From Zetaproteobacteria bacterium (lineage in GTDB: Bacteria > Pseudomonadota > Alphaproteobacteria > Micavibrionales > Micavibrionaceae), in NCBI GenBank assembly GCA_002747015.1, contig NVXI01000010.1:23582-83369 (forward strand): a DNA stretch of 59,788 bases, read 5' to 3'. Below are positions 8,232 to 16,908 of the stretch, in pieces; position 1 is the first letter of the stretch; every line of letters begins with the position of its first letter. Below the pieces are notes generated by a model. The model was given only the letters and a program-made list of their open reading frames with translations. It did no database searches and had not been told where the DNA came from. The position numbers and the translations under genes were made by a program.

Positions 8232-8852
8232 ATGTATAATGATAATAATTGGAATGCTGTTGAGGGTGAAGAGCTCGCTGGATTTCTGGATCAAATAGTT
8301 ACAATTGATGGCAAGTATCGTACATCGCCAAGTAGCACGCAGGTTGCGTGGCGCACTTTGCCATTTTACGACAGTGTCGCACTAATTCGTGTTCAAGATC
8401 CGAATTGGGTAAATAAAAAGATGACGATTTATTATTTGACGGATCAGGGAAATTTGTTTCGCCTTAATGGTACATCCCCACCAATTCATGAAGTGAATAG
8501 CAAAGCTCCCGTTAAAATTAACGAAGATAACGTTCTTGATTATTTGCGTTTCTTCTGTTTCTTCGTGCGTGGTGATGAAGGGCCGTTTTATGTTGCGGAA
8601 GATATGTCGGACGCGAATTTGCCGCAGGACATGGATGCAACAACGAAATCTGTTATTGAAGGGACTATTCGTCCGGCGAGCTATGAAGGCATGAACGATC
8701 AGGGGCACTTCTTATGTGATGCGGTTGTATTCTATTCAAATGCATTATTTATCGCAAACTTTTCAGTTCAGCCAGGCGGTATGATTGAAATGTTGAATGA
8801 CGAGCCGATTGCAGGGGATTTAACATCCAAGCTTGATAAGCCAATCGCATAA
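8232..8852 (+). CDS. Conserved-looking cytoplasmic protein, unknown function
   Basis: A 206-residue protein with no signal peptide or membrane segment. It is a mixed alpha/beta sequence with many beta-like stretches (VALIRVQDPNW, KMTIYYLTDQGNLFRL, GHFLCDAVVFYSNALFIANFSV) and a striking aromatic helix LDYLRFFCFFVRG followed by DEGPFYVAED. I do not recognise a named domain. The start is supported by AGGG 7 nt upstream of the ATG, and a good terminator hairpin follows at 8880. It stands alone between the TpsB gene and the rpmH operon, so context gives no function. Confidence 0.75.
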   Translation: MYNDNNWNAVEGEELAGFLDQIVTIDGKYRTSPSSTQVAWRTLPFYDSVALIRVQDPNWVNKKMTIYYLTDQGNLFRLNGTSPPIHEVNSKAPVKINEDNVLDYLRFFCFFVRGDEGPFYVAEDMSDANLPQDMDATTKSVIEGTIRPASYEGMNDQGHFLCDAVVFYSNALFIANFSVQPGGMIEMLNDEPIAGDLTSKLDKPIA

Positions 8853-8879
8853 GAGAGTCTTGTGACGATATTTTATAAG

Positions 8880-8905
8880 AAGGCTGCAATGATTGTAGCC
8901 TTTTT
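8880..8905 (+). terminator. Intrinsic terminator after the gene at 8232
   Basis: An 11-nt arm AAGGCTGCAAT pairs with ATTGTAGCCTT (one G-U pair) around a very short loop and runs into TTTTT at 8901-8905. It lies 28 nt after the stop codon. Confidence 0.8.
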
Positions 8906-8967
8906 GTGTTTACGTCGTAATATGCGCCATCGCTAGAATTTTTTTGCGCAAAATATGTCTCTTTAGT

Positions 8968-8996
8968 TTGACATGACACGGATAAGTAGTTATAAA
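8968..8996 (+). promoter_or_regulatory. Near-consensus sigma70 promoter of the rpmH operon
   Basis: TTGACA at 8968-8973 and TATAAA at 8991-8996 with an ideal 17-nt spacer. Transcription would start near 9003, leaving a leader of about 70 nt before rpmH. This is the best promoter match in the window and suits a ribosomal protein operon. Confidence 0.8.
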
Positions 8997-9075
8997 CGCG
9001 CATTCTTGGTAGAGAATAGAATTTATTGCAGCCCTGATGATGTTTTGGGGCGCATCGATTGAAGAGGTAATAATA

Positions 9076-9216
9076 ATGCACCAGAAACGCACATTTCAAC
9101 CTAGCCGTCTTGTTCGCGCACGTCGCCATGGTTTTCGCTCACGTATGGCTGATAGAGGTGGCCGTGCGATCCTTGCGCGTCGCCGTTCAAAAGGACGTAA
9201 GCGTTTAAGCGCTTAG
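9076..9216 (+). CDS. rpmH: 50S ribosomal protein L34
   Basis: A 46-residue, very basic protein of the large ribosomal subunit. It carries the full L34 pattern [20 protein letters not shown] and ends in [13 protein letters not shown]. The normal length is 44; two residues (HQ) are inserted after the initiator Met. GAGG lies about 8 nt upstream of the ATG. It is first in the operon with rnpA (7 nt downstream), yidD and yidC, the classic arrangement in bacteria, behind a near-consensus promoter. Confidence 0.98.
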   Translation: MHQKRTFQPSRLVRARRHGFRSRMADRGGRAILARRRSKGRKRLSA

Positions 9217-9223
9217 TAAAATA

Positions 9224-9598
9224 ATGCATACACGTAAAGAAGAGCTGGCAGCGATTGAAATGCTGACGGCTCGTTCTGATTTTCTGATCGTGCAAAATAA
9301 AGGTAAGAAGTGGGTTTCACACGGTCTTATTTTGCAAATCCGTAAAAATGAGTTAGGCCATATCCGAACCGGATATACTGTCACCAAAAAAATTGATAAA
9401 TCTGCTGTTAAGCGTAATCGGATTAAGCGTCGTTTGCGAAGCATATCCGCTGAGATTTTGTCACATTATGCTTTGGATGGGCATGATTATATTCTGGTTG
9501 GACGCCAATTAACTGCAACACGTTCATATGATATGTTGGTTGATGATTTAAAGTGGTGTCTGCGCAGAAGTGGATTTGCCAAATCTCAGGAAAAGTAA
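9224..9598 (+). CDS. rnpA: Ribonuclease P protein component
   Basis: A 124-residue basic protein that binds the RNase P RNA and helps it process the 5' ends of precursor tRNAs. The signature region is intact: TGYTVTKKIDKSAVKRNRIKRRLR (residues about 46-69, RNR motif included), followed by the helix and the YILVGRQLTATRSYDML strand region. The N-terminal 12 residues (MHTRKEELAAIE) precede the usual start of homology and may be partly extra. The gene follows rpmH by 7 nt and abuts yidD with no gap. Confidence 0.97.
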   Translation: MHTRKEELAAIEMLTARSDFLIVQNKGKKWVSHGLILQIRKNELGHIRTGYTVTKKIDKSAVKRNRIKRRLRSISAEILSHYALDGHDYILVGRQLTATRSYDMLVDDLKWCLRRSGFAKSQEK

Positions 9599-9919
9599 AT
9601 GGTTAAACTTCTCCAATATTTTATTAAAGCCTATTCTTTTCTGGTTTCTCCATTCTTGGGGCGTAATTGTCGCTTCACGCCGACATGTTCATCTTATGCA
9701 CATCAAGCCCTTGAAAAACATGGAATTTTCAAAGGGCTTTGTTTGATTTTTCTGCGAATAATTTGTTGCCATCCATGGAGTAAACGAAATTTAAATGATC
9801 CGGTTCCAGAACGGTTTGCGTGGAAGGAAATCTTGGGGTATAAACGCTGCACCTGTATAAAAGAAGCGGATGTTTCAGGGATAGAAAACAAGAATATAGA
9901 AGGCTCTAATAATGAATAA
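9599..9919 (+). CDS. yidD: Membrane protein insertion efficiency factor YidD
   Basis: A 106-residue inner-membrane-associated protein that aids insertion by YidC. The family pattern is complete: IKAYSFLVSPFLGRNCRFTPTCSSYA near residues 9-34, with its conserved cysteines, then ALEKHGIFKGLCLIFLRIICCHPW. Typical members are about 70-85 residues, and this one has a C-terminal extension of about 25 residues containing two more cysteines (KRCTCIK). The ATG directly follows the rnpA stop, and the gene overlaps yidC by 8 nt, so translation is probably coupled. Confidence 0.95.
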   Translation: MVKLLQYFIKAYSFLVSPFLGRNCRFTPTCSSYAHQALEKHGIFKGLCLIFLRIICCHPWSKRNLNDPVPERFAWKEILGYKRCTCIKEADVSGIENKNIEGSNNE

Positions 9920-11837
9920 CAATAACAAGGATGGTATGCATCCAGAAGATATGCGTAACCTGATTATTTTCGGAGTTCTATCTCTCGTAATCTGGTTTTT
10001 ATATGAGACATATATTCTTGGGCCACAAGCAAAAGCATTAAAAGCGGCAAAAAAAGCGCGTGCAGAATTGATTGTAGAAGATCCTAAATTATTAGATCCT
10101 GTTAAAATTGTCTCCCGTGAAGAAGCTTTGGCGAAAACACCGCGTCTTTCCTTTGATAATGGTGAAGTTTTTGGAACGATATCTTTGCAAGGCGGTAAAA
10201 TTGATGATCTGAGCTTAAGTACATATTATAAAACGCTTGAGAAAAAAGAGCATGTCACATTGTTTACGCCGCGCCAGAGCGAAACCGCACGCTATATGGA
10301 TTATGGCTGGGTCACGAGCGATAAAAATCTAAGACTTCCAAATGATTCGACGCTTTGGCAGGTACAGGGTGATAATCAGGTTTTAACGCCAGGCGCACCA
10401 GTTACGCTGGCTTGGGATAATGGTCAAGGTTTGCGATTTGAGCGGATTATTAATTTGGATAAGGAGTATTTGTTTACGATCACACAGAAGGTTTATAATC
10501 GCTCTGATAGGGACTTGACCTTATATCCTTATGCGCTGATTTCACAAACAGATATACCGAAGGATTATTTCCGTACATGGATTTCTCATGAGGGGCCTAT
10601 GGGTTTTGTCGGTGGTGCGTTGGAGAAAATGTATTATGGCGCGATGGTGAGTGATCCAGATAGGCGGATTGAGGCTGAGCGTGGCTGGATTGGCATTTCA
10701 GACAAATATTGGTTAACAGCTCTTATGCCTGCGCAAGATACCCTGTCTAAGTATAGATTTAAGTATACACCGGATCCGGTTACGAAAAAGCGCCACAGAT
10801 ACCAGACTGATTTTACTGGCACTGCGCGTTTATTGGCGTCTGGTGGTATGATTGAAAATTCATATCATATGTATGCTGGGGTTAAAGAAGTCCTGACATT
10901 GAAGGCCTATCAAAAGACGTTGGGTATTGATAACTTGGATTTGGCAGTTGATTTCGGGTGGTTCTGGTTCTTGACCTATCCATTTTTTCTGGCGCTTCAC
11001 TATATAGGCTTGCTTGTTGGTAATATGGGTGTTGCGATCATTATTCTTACAATTATAGTGCGTAGCGCAGTGTTCCCATTAACGCGTGTTTCTTATCGAT
11101 CTTTTGCGAAAATGAAGGTCATTACGCCACAAATATCAGAATTACGTGAGAAACATGGTGAAGATAAAGAGAAGTTACAAGCTGCGATCGTAGAGCTTTA
11201 CCAAAAAGAAGGGGTAAACCCGATGTCCGGCTGTTTGCCGATGTTGGCTCAGATCCCAATTTTCTTTGCGTTTTATAAAGTGTTATTTTCAACAATAGAA
11301 ATCCGTCATGCGCCGTTCTTTGGCTGGATTGAGGATTTATCCTCTAAAGACCCGACAACAGTCTTTAACTTATTTGGTCTCTTTCCTTGGAGTGTTCCAG
11401 AATTTCTTATGATTGGCGCGTGGCCGTGTCTGATGTTGATTGCTACGCTGATGCAAAAACAGTTAAATCCGCCACCGCAAGATAAGATGCAGCGTGATAT
11501 GATGACGTTCTTCCCATTCTTCATTACATTTATTATGGCTAAATTCGCATCGGGCTTGGTTATATACTGGACCTTTAGTGCGATTTTGGGCGTTATTCAG
11601 CAATCGATCATTATGCGCTCTATGGGTGTTCCGGTTTATTTCTTTAACAAGGATAAGTTTGAGAAGACCTTGGAAACGCAAGTCGAGGAAGGGCCTGACA
11701 TCCACCCATTGATTGATATGGCAGAACAAGAGGCGGAAAAAGCTTTGTTTGGTGATGAAGGTGCAGATGTTGACGCTGTGCCTGATATTAAGCCACCAAA
11801 GCCTAAAAAGAAAACGCAGAAGAAAAAGAAGAAATAG
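9912..11837 (+). CDS. yidC: Membrane protein insertase YidC
   Basis: A 641-residue Oxa1-family insertase that folds and inserts inner-membrane proteins with or without SecYEG. It has an N-terminal membrane anchor (IIFGVLSLVIWFLYE, about residues 17-31) and a large periplasmic beta-sandwich domain to about residue 340. Five C-terminal helices follow, with the conserved YQKEGVNPMSGCLPMLAQIPIF segment and the hydrophilic-groove region. The tail is acidic, then ends in a lysine cluster (KPKKKTQKKKKK) that can contact the ribosome. Length and domain order are those of Gram-negative YidC. It overlaps yidD by 8 nt and is followed 6 nt later by engB. Confidence 0.97.
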   Translation: MNNNNKDGMHPEDMRNLIIFGVLSLVIWFLYETYILGPQAKALKAAKKARAELIVEDPKLLDPVKIVSREEALAKTPRLSFDNGEVFGTISLQGGKIDDLSLSTYYKTLEKKEHVTLFTPRQSETARYMDYGWVTSDKNLRLPNDSTLWQVQGDNQVLTPGAPVTLAWDNGQGLRFERIINLDKEYLFTITQKVYNRSDRDLTLYPYALISQTDIPKDYFRTWISHEGPMGFVGGALEKMYYGAMVSDPDRRIEAERGWIGISDKYWLTALMPAQDTLSKYRFKYTPDPVTKKRHRYQTDFTGTARLLASGGMIENSYHMYAGVKEVLTLKAYQKTLGIDNLDLAVDFGWFWFLTYPFFLALHYIGLLVGNMGVAIIILTIIVRSAVFPLTRVSYRSFAKMKVITPQISELREKHGEDKEKLQAAIVELYQKEGVNPMSGCLPMLAQIPIFFAFYKVLFSTIEIRHAPFFGWIEDLSSKDPTTVFNLFGLFPWSVPEFLMIGAWPCLMLIATLMQKQLNPPPQDKMQRDMMTFFPFFITFIMAKFASGLVIYWTFSAILGVIQQSIIMRSMGVPVYFFNKDKFEKTLETQVEEGPDIHPLIDMAEQEAEKALFGDEGADVDAVPDIKPPKPKKKTQKKKKK

Positions 11838-11843
11838 CGCGTT

Positions 11844-12482
11844 ATGGATGAAGAATTCTCAGAAGAGCAGTTAGAAACTGCGCGTAAGATTTTCGCAGGG
11901 CCGTGTGACTTTATGCTTGGTGTTGTTGCTTTGTCGGGGTTGCCTGATGCCGCCGTGCCTGAGATCGCTTTTGCGGGACGCTCGAACGTAGGTAAGTCCT
12001 CTTTGGTGAATGCATTAACGGGGCGTAATACTCTGGCGCGGACATCCAATACGCCTGGCCGTACGCAAGAGCTCAACTATTTTAATCTAGGTGACCGTCT
12101 TTATATGGTGGATATGCCGGGATATGGTTATGCGAAAGTATCCAAAGATAAAATTAAGGCATGGACCAGTTTGATTTTTTCTTACCTTCGTGGCCGACCA
12201 ACGCTACGGTGCGTTTTTATTCTTGTTGATGCGCGCCACGGTCTAAAGCCTACGGATATAGAGCTTATGGAGATGTTGGATAGTTCTGCGGTGTCTTATC
12301 GTATCGTTTTGACGAAGGCGGATAAGGTTAAAAACGAGGATCGTGAAAAAACGGTTGCGAAGATTTTGAGTACTTTGAAAAATCATGCCGCGGCTTATCC
12401 TGGTATTTTATATACCAGTAGTATAAAAGGCACTGGTATCCCAGAGCTTCGCGCCGTGATTAACAGCTATGGTAGTGATTAG
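11844..12482 (+). CDS. engB: Ribosome biogenesis GTP-binding protein YihA/EngB (YsxC)
   Basis: A 212-residue GTPase needed for maturation of the large ribosomal subunit. The G motifs are clear: G1 GRSNVGKSS near residue 46, the G2 region with NTPGRTQ, G3 DMPGYGYA, G4 TKADK and the G5 region TSSIKGTG. The TRAFAC-class EngB pattern (FAGRSNVGKSSLVNAL then GRTQELNYF) separates it from Era and Der. The gene is 6 nt after yidC in the same operon. Its last 4 nt overlap the stop of the pilin-like gene on the opposite strand. Confidence 0.96.
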   Translation: MDEEFSEEQLETARKIFAGPCDFMLGVVALSGLPDAAVPEIAFAGRSNVGKSSLVNALTGRNTLARTSNTPGRTQELNYFNLGDRLYMVDMPGYGYAKVSKDKIKAWTSLIFSYLRGRPTLRCVFILVDARHGLKPTDIELMEMLDSSAVSYRIVLTKADKVKNEDREKTVAKILSTLKNHAAAYPGILYTSSIKGTGIPELRAVINSYGSD

Positions 12483-13156
12483 CGATTTATAATAATCGTA
12501 TAAAAGCTATAGGCCGTTATGGTGTTGTTACTGACGCAAAGCGCGCTATATCCCTCACATGCCACGCAAGATACTGTTGTTAAATCGGTATTTGTTCCTG
12601 TATCAACTAAGTAATCACTTAGATTACCTGAAAGGGCTGGGATTACCGTATCGCCTGTGATTTCCTTGTTAAGGGCCTGACATACGGGTCTTGTGATTTG
12701 ATGGGCTGTTAGAATGATGTCTGTTGCGGTGCTTTTCGTCCATTCAACGTGATTAAAATTTCCTAAATACCAGTTTGCTTTCGGGTTCGTAGAGATTTCT
12801 TTTATGATTCTGTTCGGTAAATTGGTGGGGGTTAAACCGCCACCCTCAGGATGAAAAATTTTGTGAATGTGTGGTGCGGTGTTAAATCCTGCTTCGCCGG
12901 GTTTTGTGAAATTCAGGTTATTGGTTTTTGTTCCTGTGAAAGACATTTGATCAATAATCGATTTCACTTGCGCGCTATAGCCAATGAGCTCAACTGCGTA
13001 AAGTGCGGCTCTGGCATTGTCAATTTCTTTGGTGTTAGAGCCACTCATATTTCGGGAGAGAGTAAAGCTGAGGGCAGCGAACAGAACAATTGCAATAAGA
13101 ACATAAACCAGCGCATTGCCTTTTTCTGTATATCGGTTCACCATTTTTCTGCGCAT
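12479..13156 (-). CDS. Pilin-like/pseudopilin-like membrane-anchored protein
   Basis: A 225-residue protein with a short basic leader (MRRKMVNRYTEKG) followed directly by a hydrophobic helix (NALVYVLIAIVLFAALSF) and a polar C-terminal domain. This is the type IV prepilin layout, and cleavage after Gly13 is possible. However, position +1 is Asn and the usual Glu5 is missing, as in some minor pseudopilins (GspK type) and Tad-type proteins. The C-terminal domain has four cysteines, three of them in SCVACEGYSALC, suggesting disulfides in the periplasm. No pilus assembly gene is nearby. AGAGA lies 8 nt before the ATG at 13156. The minus-strand gene is convergent with engB and divergent from rmuC. 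Confidence 0.6.
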   Translation of the reverse strand: MRRKMVNRYTEKGNALVYVLIAIVLFAALSFTLSRNMSGSNTKEIDNARAALYAVELIGYSAQVKSIIDQMSFTGTKTNNLNFTKPGEAGFNTAPHIHKIFHPEGGGLTPTNLPNRIIKEISTNPKANWYLGNFNHVEWTKSTATDIILTAHQITRPVCQALNKEITGDTVIPALSGNLSDYLVDTGTNTDLTTVSCVACEGYSALCVSNNTITAYSFYTIIINR

Positions 13157-13211
13157 AAATGTTCTCTTTTTGTTTCTTTTCTTTATCTCTTACTCTATGG
13201 TAGAGGGAATC

Positions 13212-14606
13212 ATGTTTCTTCAAATAAGGCTATCAAAAATGACGTTAGACGCAATAGTTTATATTGGATTGGGTTTTATACTTGGCGGCGCATTGGGCGC
13301 GGTTGGTTTTATGTTTGCGCGTCAGAAATCGTCATCAGGACTTGCAACGTTAGAGGCACGCGCGGCGCAATATAAGGATTTGGCCGATACATTGGGGCAG
13401 GAAAATAAAACATTGGCGGGTGATCTGCAAAATATGCGAGAAAAGGCTCTGCGCCAAGAAGTGGAAAACGAATCCTATCTGCGCCAAATCGAACAAAGCA
13501 AATCCGATTTCAAAAAAATGGAAGAGGTGTCTATCCAGAGATTTGAAAATCTGTCGCATAAGATTTTTGACGAGAAAAACCAGAAATTTAAAGCGCAATC
13601 TCAAGAAAGCCTGAATGAGTTGCTTAATCCTTTGAAGGAGAAAATTGGCGAGTTTGAGAGGAAAGTGAACGATTCATTCGGTGCGCAAGCGAAAGAGCAG
13701 TTCTCTTTAAAAGAGCAAATCAAGAATATCGTAGAGATTAATGAGCGTATGACACTTCAGGCGGAGGGGCTTGCCAATGCGTTGAAGGGCGACAGTAAGG
13801 CGCAAGGCGATTGGGGGGAAATTGTTCTGGAAAAAATCCTAGAAGATTCTGGCCTGCGCAAAGGGGATGATTACAGTGTGCAAGGCGGTGGTAAAAATTT
13901 GCGGGACATGGATGGTGCATTACAAAAGCCGGATGTAATTGTGAATTTACCTGAAAACAAGCATGTGATTATCGATTCAAAAGTCTCCCTAACGCATTAT
14001 GAGCGGTATTTTTCAGAAGAAAACGATGATGCGCGTCCGCCTCATTTGAAGCAATTCTTGGCCTCAGTAAAAAAACATATTGTGGATTTGGAACAGCGAC
14101 GTTACCAAGATACGGATAAATTGGGGACACCTGATTTCGTTTTGATGTTTATCCCGATTGAGGCCGCATATGTTCTGGCGGTTCAAGAAGATCGAGAGCT
14201 GCAAAACTTTGCATGGAACAAGAAAGTGATCCTTGTTTGTCCGACAACATTATTTGCGACGTTACGCACTGTTGCCTCTGTTTGGCGTTTGGAGCTGCAA
14301 AATAAAAATGCGCAGGAAATCGCAAAACAAGGCGGACAGCTTTATGAGAAAGTATGCGGTTTTGTTGAGGATATGAGTAAATTGGGTATGCAAATGGGCA
14401 CAGCGCAAAAAACATATGATGCGGCGATGAATAAACTCTCTGAAGGGCGTGGCACTATTTTAGGACGCACGGAAAAACTTAAGGCTCTGGGTGCTAAAAC
14501 ATCAAAGTCTTTGCCCCCGGAATTACTCGATGTTGATGCAATGTTATCAGATGGAGATGCGCAAGATTTGCTGCTGGAGAATCCCAAAGAAAAAAAGCGC
14601 GCTTGA
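13212..14606 (+). CDS. rmuC: DNA recombination protein RmuC
   Basis: A 464-residue protein with an N-terminal membrane helix (VYIGLGFILGGALGAVGFMF), a long coiled coil (about residues 40-190, rich in E, K, Q and heptads) and the RmuC nuclease-like domain. That domain shows GDSKAQGDWGE, LEKILEDSGLRKG, PDVIVNLPENKHVIIDSKVSL and FVLMFIPIEAAYVLA. RmuC limits recombination at inverted repeats and was recently linked to antiphage activity in some bacteria. I chose the ATG at 13212 because GAGGG precedes it. Longer in-frame starts reach back to 13116 but would overlap the divergent pilin-like gene. def follows 32 nt downstream. Confidence 0.93.
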   Translation: MFLQIRLSKMTLDAIVYIGLGFILGGALGAVGFMFARQKSSSGLATLEARAAQYKDLADTLGQENKTLAGDLQNMREKALRQEVENESYLRQIEQSKSDFKKMEEVSIQRFENLSHKIFDEKNQKFKAQSQESLNELLNPLKEKIGEFERKVNDSFGAQAKEQFSLKEQIKNIVEINERMTLQAEGLANALKGDSKAQGDWGEIVLEKILEDSGLRKGDDYSVQGGGKNLRDMDGALQKPDVIVNLPENKHVIIDSKVSLTHYERYFSEENDDARPPHLKQFLASVKKHIVDLEQRRYQDTDKLGTPDFVLMFIPIEAAYVLAVQEDRELQNFAWNKKVILVCPTTLFATLRTVASVWRLELQNKNAQEIAKQGGQLYEKVCGFVEDMSKLGMQMGTAQKTYDAAMNKLSEGRGTILGRTEKLKALGAKTSKSLPPELLDVDAMLSDGDAQDLLLENPKEKKRA

Positions 14607-14638
14607 TCTCTTAATGAAAACCAATTAACACTTTATCT

Positions 14639-15160
14639 ATGACAGCTTATAAAATTATTACAGTGCCCCATGCCGCATTAAAAACGATAGCCCAACCCGT
14701 TAGTACGGTAAATGATTCTGTGCGTATGCAAATGGATGGCATGTTGCAGGCAATGTATGATGCACCGGGCATTGGGCTTGCGGCCAATCAGGTGAATATT
14801 TTAAATCGCGTGTTGGTGATGGATTTGTCTTCACGTGAGGATGAGGAAGAGAAGAATCCGATTTGCATGGTTAATCCAGAGGTTATTTTCTCATCAGAGG
14901 AAATGAGTATCCGTGAAGAAGGTTGCCTCTCCATACCGAAGCAATATGCAGATGTAGAGCGTCCGGCGATTGTGCGTGTGAAATATCTTGATTACTATGG
15001 CAAAGAAGCCGAGCTTGAGGCCGATGGCTTGCTATCTCATTGTGTGCAGCATGAAATAGACCATCTAAATGGTGTTTTGTTTACTGATTATTTATCGAGT
15101 CTCAAACGCAATATGATTTTGAAAAAAGTCGAAAAAATGAAAAAGCAAAATTTACTCTAG
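14639..15160 (+). CDS. def: Peptide deformylase
   Basis: A 173-residue metalloenzyme that removes the formyl group from nascent N-formyl-Met. All three motifs are present: GIGLAANQ (about residues 44-51), EGCLS with metal-ligand Cys96, and QHEIDHLNG with ligands His138 and His142 and catalytic Glu139. The basic tail (KKVEKMKKQNLL) is normal. No strong ribosome-binding site is visible before the ATG. fmt, whose product adds the same formyl group to the initiator tRNA, follows 9 nt later, the usual def-fmt pair. Confidence 0.98.
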   Translation: MTAYKIITVPHAALKTIAQPVSTVNDSVRMQMDGMLQAMYDAPGIGLAANQVNILNRVLVMDLSSREDEEEKNPICMVNPEVIFSSEEMSIREEGCLSIPKQYADVERPAIVRVKYLDYYGKEAELEADGLLSHCVQHEIDHLNGVLFTDYLSSLKRNMILKKVEKMKKQNLL

Positions 15161-15169
15161 GAGGCTCAT

Positions 15170-16135
15170 ATGGGCGAAAAACTTCGTATCGCTTTTATGG
15201 GGACACCTGATTTTGCGGCGTATGCCTTGCGCGCACTTGTGAACAGTCATCATGAGATTGTATGTGTGTATTCACAGCCGCCACGCCCAAAGGGGCGCGG
15301 GCATAAGGTACAAAAATCTCCCGTACATGATTTGGCAGATACGCACGGTATTTCTGTTTTTACACCAAAATCCTTAAAGGGCAGCGATGCGCAAGAAGAA
15401 TTTGCAGCGCATGATATCGATATTGCGATTGTTGCGGCCTATGGTTTGCTTCTTCCGCCTGAAATATTAGATGCGCCGAAATACGGATGTTTGAATATTC
15501 ACGGCTCTCTTTTGCCGCGCTGGCGGGGGGCCTCTCCAATTCAGCGCGCAATTTGGGATGGGGATGAACTCTCTGGCGTAACGATTATGCAGATGGATAA
15601 AGGGCTTGATACCGGTGATATGATTGCGAAATTAGAAATTCAGCTTGGCACGGATATGACAGCGACGAAATTGCATGATGAGTTGGCGGAAATAGGTGCA
15701 GATCTTGTTTTGAATGTTTTGGAACGTCTAGCAAAAGACGGTTCTTTATCTGCGGAAAAACAGGACGAGGCGTTGGTCACTTATGCGCATTTACTAAAAA
15801 AATCAGATGGTCTGGTTGATTGGACACAAAGCGCTTTGCAAATAGATCGACAGGTTAGGGCGTTAAACCCTTGGCCAGGTGTGTGGACAGAAATTCAGGA
15901 AAAACGTTTTAAAATCCATGTAGCTGAGCTTGGTGATATTGATTATCCCAACTATGCGGGCGCGCTGTGTGACGAGGGACTTTGTGCAGGTGCGCTTTTG
16001 AATAAAGATGGTTTGATGCTTTGCGGTCGTAAAACGGTCTTGAAGTTGGTCAAAATCCAACCTGAGGGTAAAAAGCCAATGGATTTCTCCTCTGCTCTTA
16101 ATGGCGGATATATTGATGCAAAGAAAATATTCTGA
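15170..16135 (+). CDS. fmt: Methionyl-tRNA formyltransferase
   Basis: A 321-residue enzyme that formylates Met-tRNA(fMet) with 10-formyl-tetrahydrofolate. The N-terminal formyltransferase domain has RIAFMGTPDFA, SQPPRPKGRG, the active-site run NIHGSLLPRWRGASPIQ and the MDKGLDTGDM motif. The C-terminal OB-like domain begins near residue 205 and includes ALNPWPGVWTE. A strong AGGAGG lies 6 nt before the ATG. The stop overlaps the truA start by one base (TGATG), indicating translational coupling. Confidence 0.98.
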   Translation: MGEKLRIAFMGTPDFAAYALRALVNSHHEIVCVYSQPPRPKGRGHKVQKSPVHDLADTHGISVFTPKSLKGSDAQEEFAAHDIDIAIVAAYGLLLPPEILDAPKYGCLNIHGSLLPRWRGASPIQRAIWDGDELSGVTIMQMDKGLDTGDMIAKLEIQLGTDMTATKLHDELAEIGADLVLNVLERLAKDGSLSAEKQDEALVTYAHLLKKSDGLVDWTQSALQIDRQVRALNPWPGVWTEIQEKRFKIHVAELGDIDYPNYAGALCDEGLCAGALLNKDGLMLCGRKTVLKLVKIQPEGKKPMDFSSALNGGYIDAKKIF

Positions 16136-16908
16136 TGACCAGATATAAACTAACTATTGAATATGTAGGTAGTGATTATTCTGGCTGGCAAAAACAAAGT
16201 CACGTCCCTTCTATTCAACAGGCAATAGAAGAAGCGATTGAAGGGTTTTCCGCTCAGAGAGTTTTGGTGCAAACCGCGGGACGCACGGACGCTGGTGTTC
16301 ATGCACGTGGGCAGGTCGCACATGTTGATCTTGGCGAATTCACAAAGCCGATGGATGAGTTTTCAATTACCAAAGCAATTAACGCGCATCTGCGGCCGCA
16401 GCCGATCAGTATTATTAATGTAGAAATTGTAAGTGATGAATTCCATGCGCGCCATGACGCATTGAATAAGCTCTATCGCTATCGTATTGTGAACCGGCAG
16501 GCCTTTTTGGCGGTTGATCGTGGTTTGGTCTGGCATGTGGGGCGGCCACTTGATGTTGATGCGATGCGTGCGAGTGCAAAATATTTGCTTGGCCATCATG
16601 ATTTCACAACGTTTCGTGATTCAGAATGTCAGGCAAATTCACCAATGAAAACGTTGGATCGTCTTGATATTCAGGCGCATGATTATGACGGTTGCGGTGG
16701 GCGCGAAATTATTATTGAGACAGAAGGTAAATCATTTCTGCATCATCAGGTGCGTAATATGGTTGGGACGTTATCACTTGTAGGACTTGGAAAATGGCGA
16801 CCTGAAGATATGCGCACCGCTTTGGAGGCCAAAGACCGTACAAAAGGTGGCCCAACTGCCCCGGCGGATGGTCTGTATTTAGTGCGGGTGGATTATCCTT
16901 TAAAATAA
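16135..16908 (+). CDS. truA: tRNA pseudouridine(38-40) synthase TruA
   Basis: A 257-residue enzyme that isomerises U38, U39 and U40 in the tRNA anticodon arm. The catalytic Asp is residue 52 in the signature TAGRTDAGVHARGQ. Other family patterns are FHARHDALNKLYRYRI, GHHDFTTFRD and FLHHQVRNMVGTL. It starts on the last base of the fmt stop codon. The 3' end overlaps the convergent dapE gene by 16 nt. Confidence 0.97.
   Translation: MTRYKLTIEYVGSDYSGWQKQSHVPSIQQAIEEAIEGFSAQRVLVQTAGRTDAGVHARGQVAHVDLGEFTKPMDEFSITKAINAHLRPQPISIINVEIVSDEFHARHDALNKLYRYRIVNRQAFLAVDRGLVWHVGRPLDVDAMRASAKYLLGHHDFTTFRDSECQANSPMKTLDRLDIQAHDYDGCGGREIIIETEGKSFLHHQVRNMVGTLSLVGLGKWRPEDMRTALEAKDRTKGGPTAPADGLYLVRVDYPLK

Noticed and set aside
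12851..13375. 174-codon plus-strand frame across the pilin-like gene and the rmuC start
   Set aside because: Overlaps two supported genes and has odd composition; no ribosome-binding site.
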